Below are positions 62,921 through 64,000 of a stretch of 64,000 nucleotides of DNA, in pieces. Source of the stretch: Euleptes europaea (lineage: Eukaryota > Chordata > Lepidosauria > Squamata > Sphaerodactylidae); assembly GCF_029931775.1 (NCBI RefSeq), contig NC_079320.1, positions 83,003,656 to 83,067,655 of the forward strand, given 5' to 3'. The first letter of the stretch is position 1, and the number at the start of each line of letters is the position of its first letter. A model generated the notes under the pieces. It did not search any database. It was not told the DNA's origin and saw only the letters and a list, made by a program, of their open reading frames with translations. A program made the translations under genes and the position numbers.

Positions 62921-63098
62921 GGTCCCTTCCAACTCTATGATTCTATGATTCTTGGCCATCTTTTCTGGGCCATCTTTTGGGCATGGAGTAGGGGTCACTG
63001 GGGGTGTGGTGGTGGGGAGGAAGTTTGGAATTTCCTGCATTGTGCAGGGGGTTGGACTAGATGACCCTGGTGGTCCCTTCCAATTCTATTATTCTAAA
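62921..63098 (+). mobile_element. CR1 LINE 3' tails (two)
   Basis: GGTCCCTTCCAACTCTATGA with ATTCT-ATG repeats ends at 62952. A second tail 62953-63098 has TGTGCAGGGGGTTGGACTAG and CCTTCCAATTCTATTATTCT. Confidence 0.82.
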
Positions 63099-63475
63099 TT
63101 CCAAAATATTCCAATATATGGAAAGATCCGAAATATGGACCAATTCTGGTCCCAAGCAGTCTGGATAAGGGATACTCAACCTGTGTTTGAACCCTGGAAC
63201 CCTCATCTTGAGGGGGGGAGGCTCATCCCCTTATTTGGTCATGTGGGGATTCAGTGACCAGTGTGGGCTGCTTGGCCTGGCCATTGCACTCCATTGGAAC
63301 TGCCCGATGTTGGCACACCTCAGCCACTCTTCCCTAGATGAGCATTTTGCCTTCCCTCTGAGCCTTCCTACCCCCTGGCAGCATGCTGGGGCTTTGGTGA
63401 CACAGTCCAACAGCTCCATTTTAGACAAGGAGAAAAGGTGACAGTCGTCACCACGGATGGAAAATGAGAAGCGAA
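63099..63475. other. Spacer, nothing recognised
   Basis: No gene, RNA or repeat family supported. Confidence 0.4.
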
Positions 63476-63800
63476 GAACTTAAGAAGAGCCCTGCTGGAT
63501 CAAATCAGTGGGTCCATCCAGTCCAGCATCCTGTCTCACACAGTGGCCAACCAGTTCCTCTGGAGGTCCAACAACAGGGCATAGAGGCCAAGGCTTTCCC
63601 CTCACATTGAGTCCTGGCACTGGTAATCAGAGGTTTACTGCCTCTGAATGTGGAGGTTCCCTTTAGTCACCATGGCTCGTAGCTGCTGATAGACCTCTGT
63701 GAATGTGACTAATCCCCTTTTAAAACTGTCTATGCCTGCGGCCATCGTTACATCCTCTGGCAGAAAATTCCACATTTTAATCACTCAAGTAAAGAAATAA
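63476..63800 (-). mobile_element. CR1-group LINE 3' end
   Basis: Antisense: TAAGAAGAGCCCTGCTGGAT, AGTCCAGCATCCTGTCTCAC, CCTCTGAATGTGGAGGTTCC and GCAGAAAATTCCACATTTTA. A different subfamily from 39058 and 59719. Confidence 0.68.
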
Positions 63801-63964
63801 GAAGCTGCTCACAGGACCACTCAGACCCAGGCTGCTTTCATTTTTTGAGGCTCCCAATATATTGAAATATGAAGAAATGCTTTTCCCCATGTGCCATTTC
63901 CCCAGCCTGCCATTTGCCCCCCACCCCAAGTGAAATTTATGTCTTACCCATTGTTACATTTGAA

Positions 63965-64000
63965 GCTAGGTTTGCCAGCTCTGGATTGGAAAATGCCTGA
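63965..64000. repeat. Start of a TAGGGTTGCC MITE at the window edge
   Basis: TAGGTTTGCCAGCTCTGGAT and TGGAAAATGCCTGA; cut by the window end. Confidence 0.65.

Noticed and set aside
60422-64000. QDPR, the next gene expected by synteny
   Set aside because: No dihydropteridine reductase exon peptide was recognised; it should lie beyond the right edge.

Overview
The window is nuclear DNA from an amniote, most probably a squamate reptile (lizard or snake). Introns are large with canonical GT/AG borders. The interspersed repeats are BovB/RTE, CR1, L2 and a young L1, plus 5S-rRNA-derived and tRNA-derived SINEs, MIR-like CORE-SINEs, hAT and PIF/Harbinger MITEs and a chromodomain Ty3/gypsy remnant. 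That mix is typical of squamates. I cannot name the species.

Three protein-coding genes lie in the same (minus) orientation and keep the vertebrate order MED28-LAP3-CLRN2 (human 4p15). MED28 enters from the left edge: exons 3, 2 and 1 are present (25-5129) and the last exon lies outside. LAP3 (8649-40077) is complete, with 13 coding exons joining in frame to 528 codons plus stop and all metal-binding and catalytic residues of M17 leucine aminopeptidases. CLRN2 (44023-60421) is complete, with 3 exons and 232 residues, the same length as the human protein. The human neighbour QDPR was not seen; it should lie beyond the right edge.

The genes are functionally unrelated: a Mediator subunit, a cytosolic/mitochondrial peptidase and a hair-bundle tetraspan protein. 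MED28 has a CpG-rich promoter with NRF-1-, YY1- and NF-Y-like motifs. LAP3 starts in a CpG island whose upstream side holds a large palindrome with about five 44-bp tandem units. CLRN2 has no CpG island.

Introns and spacers are dominated by nested transposons. The clearest events, supported by target-site duplications, are an L1 in a CORE-SINE, a solo LTR in another CORE-SINE, a CpG-rich hAT element in a CR1, a hAT element in a hAT-like MITE, a CORE-SINE inside a Harbinger MITE, and a tRNA-SINE inside a MIR-like SINE. The least expected signal is a hammerhead-ribozyme-like fold in two unrelated repeat types. In one type the two copies differ in a way that preserves pairing in all three stems. 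I saw no CRISPR array, tRNA or rRNA gene, or other host gene.
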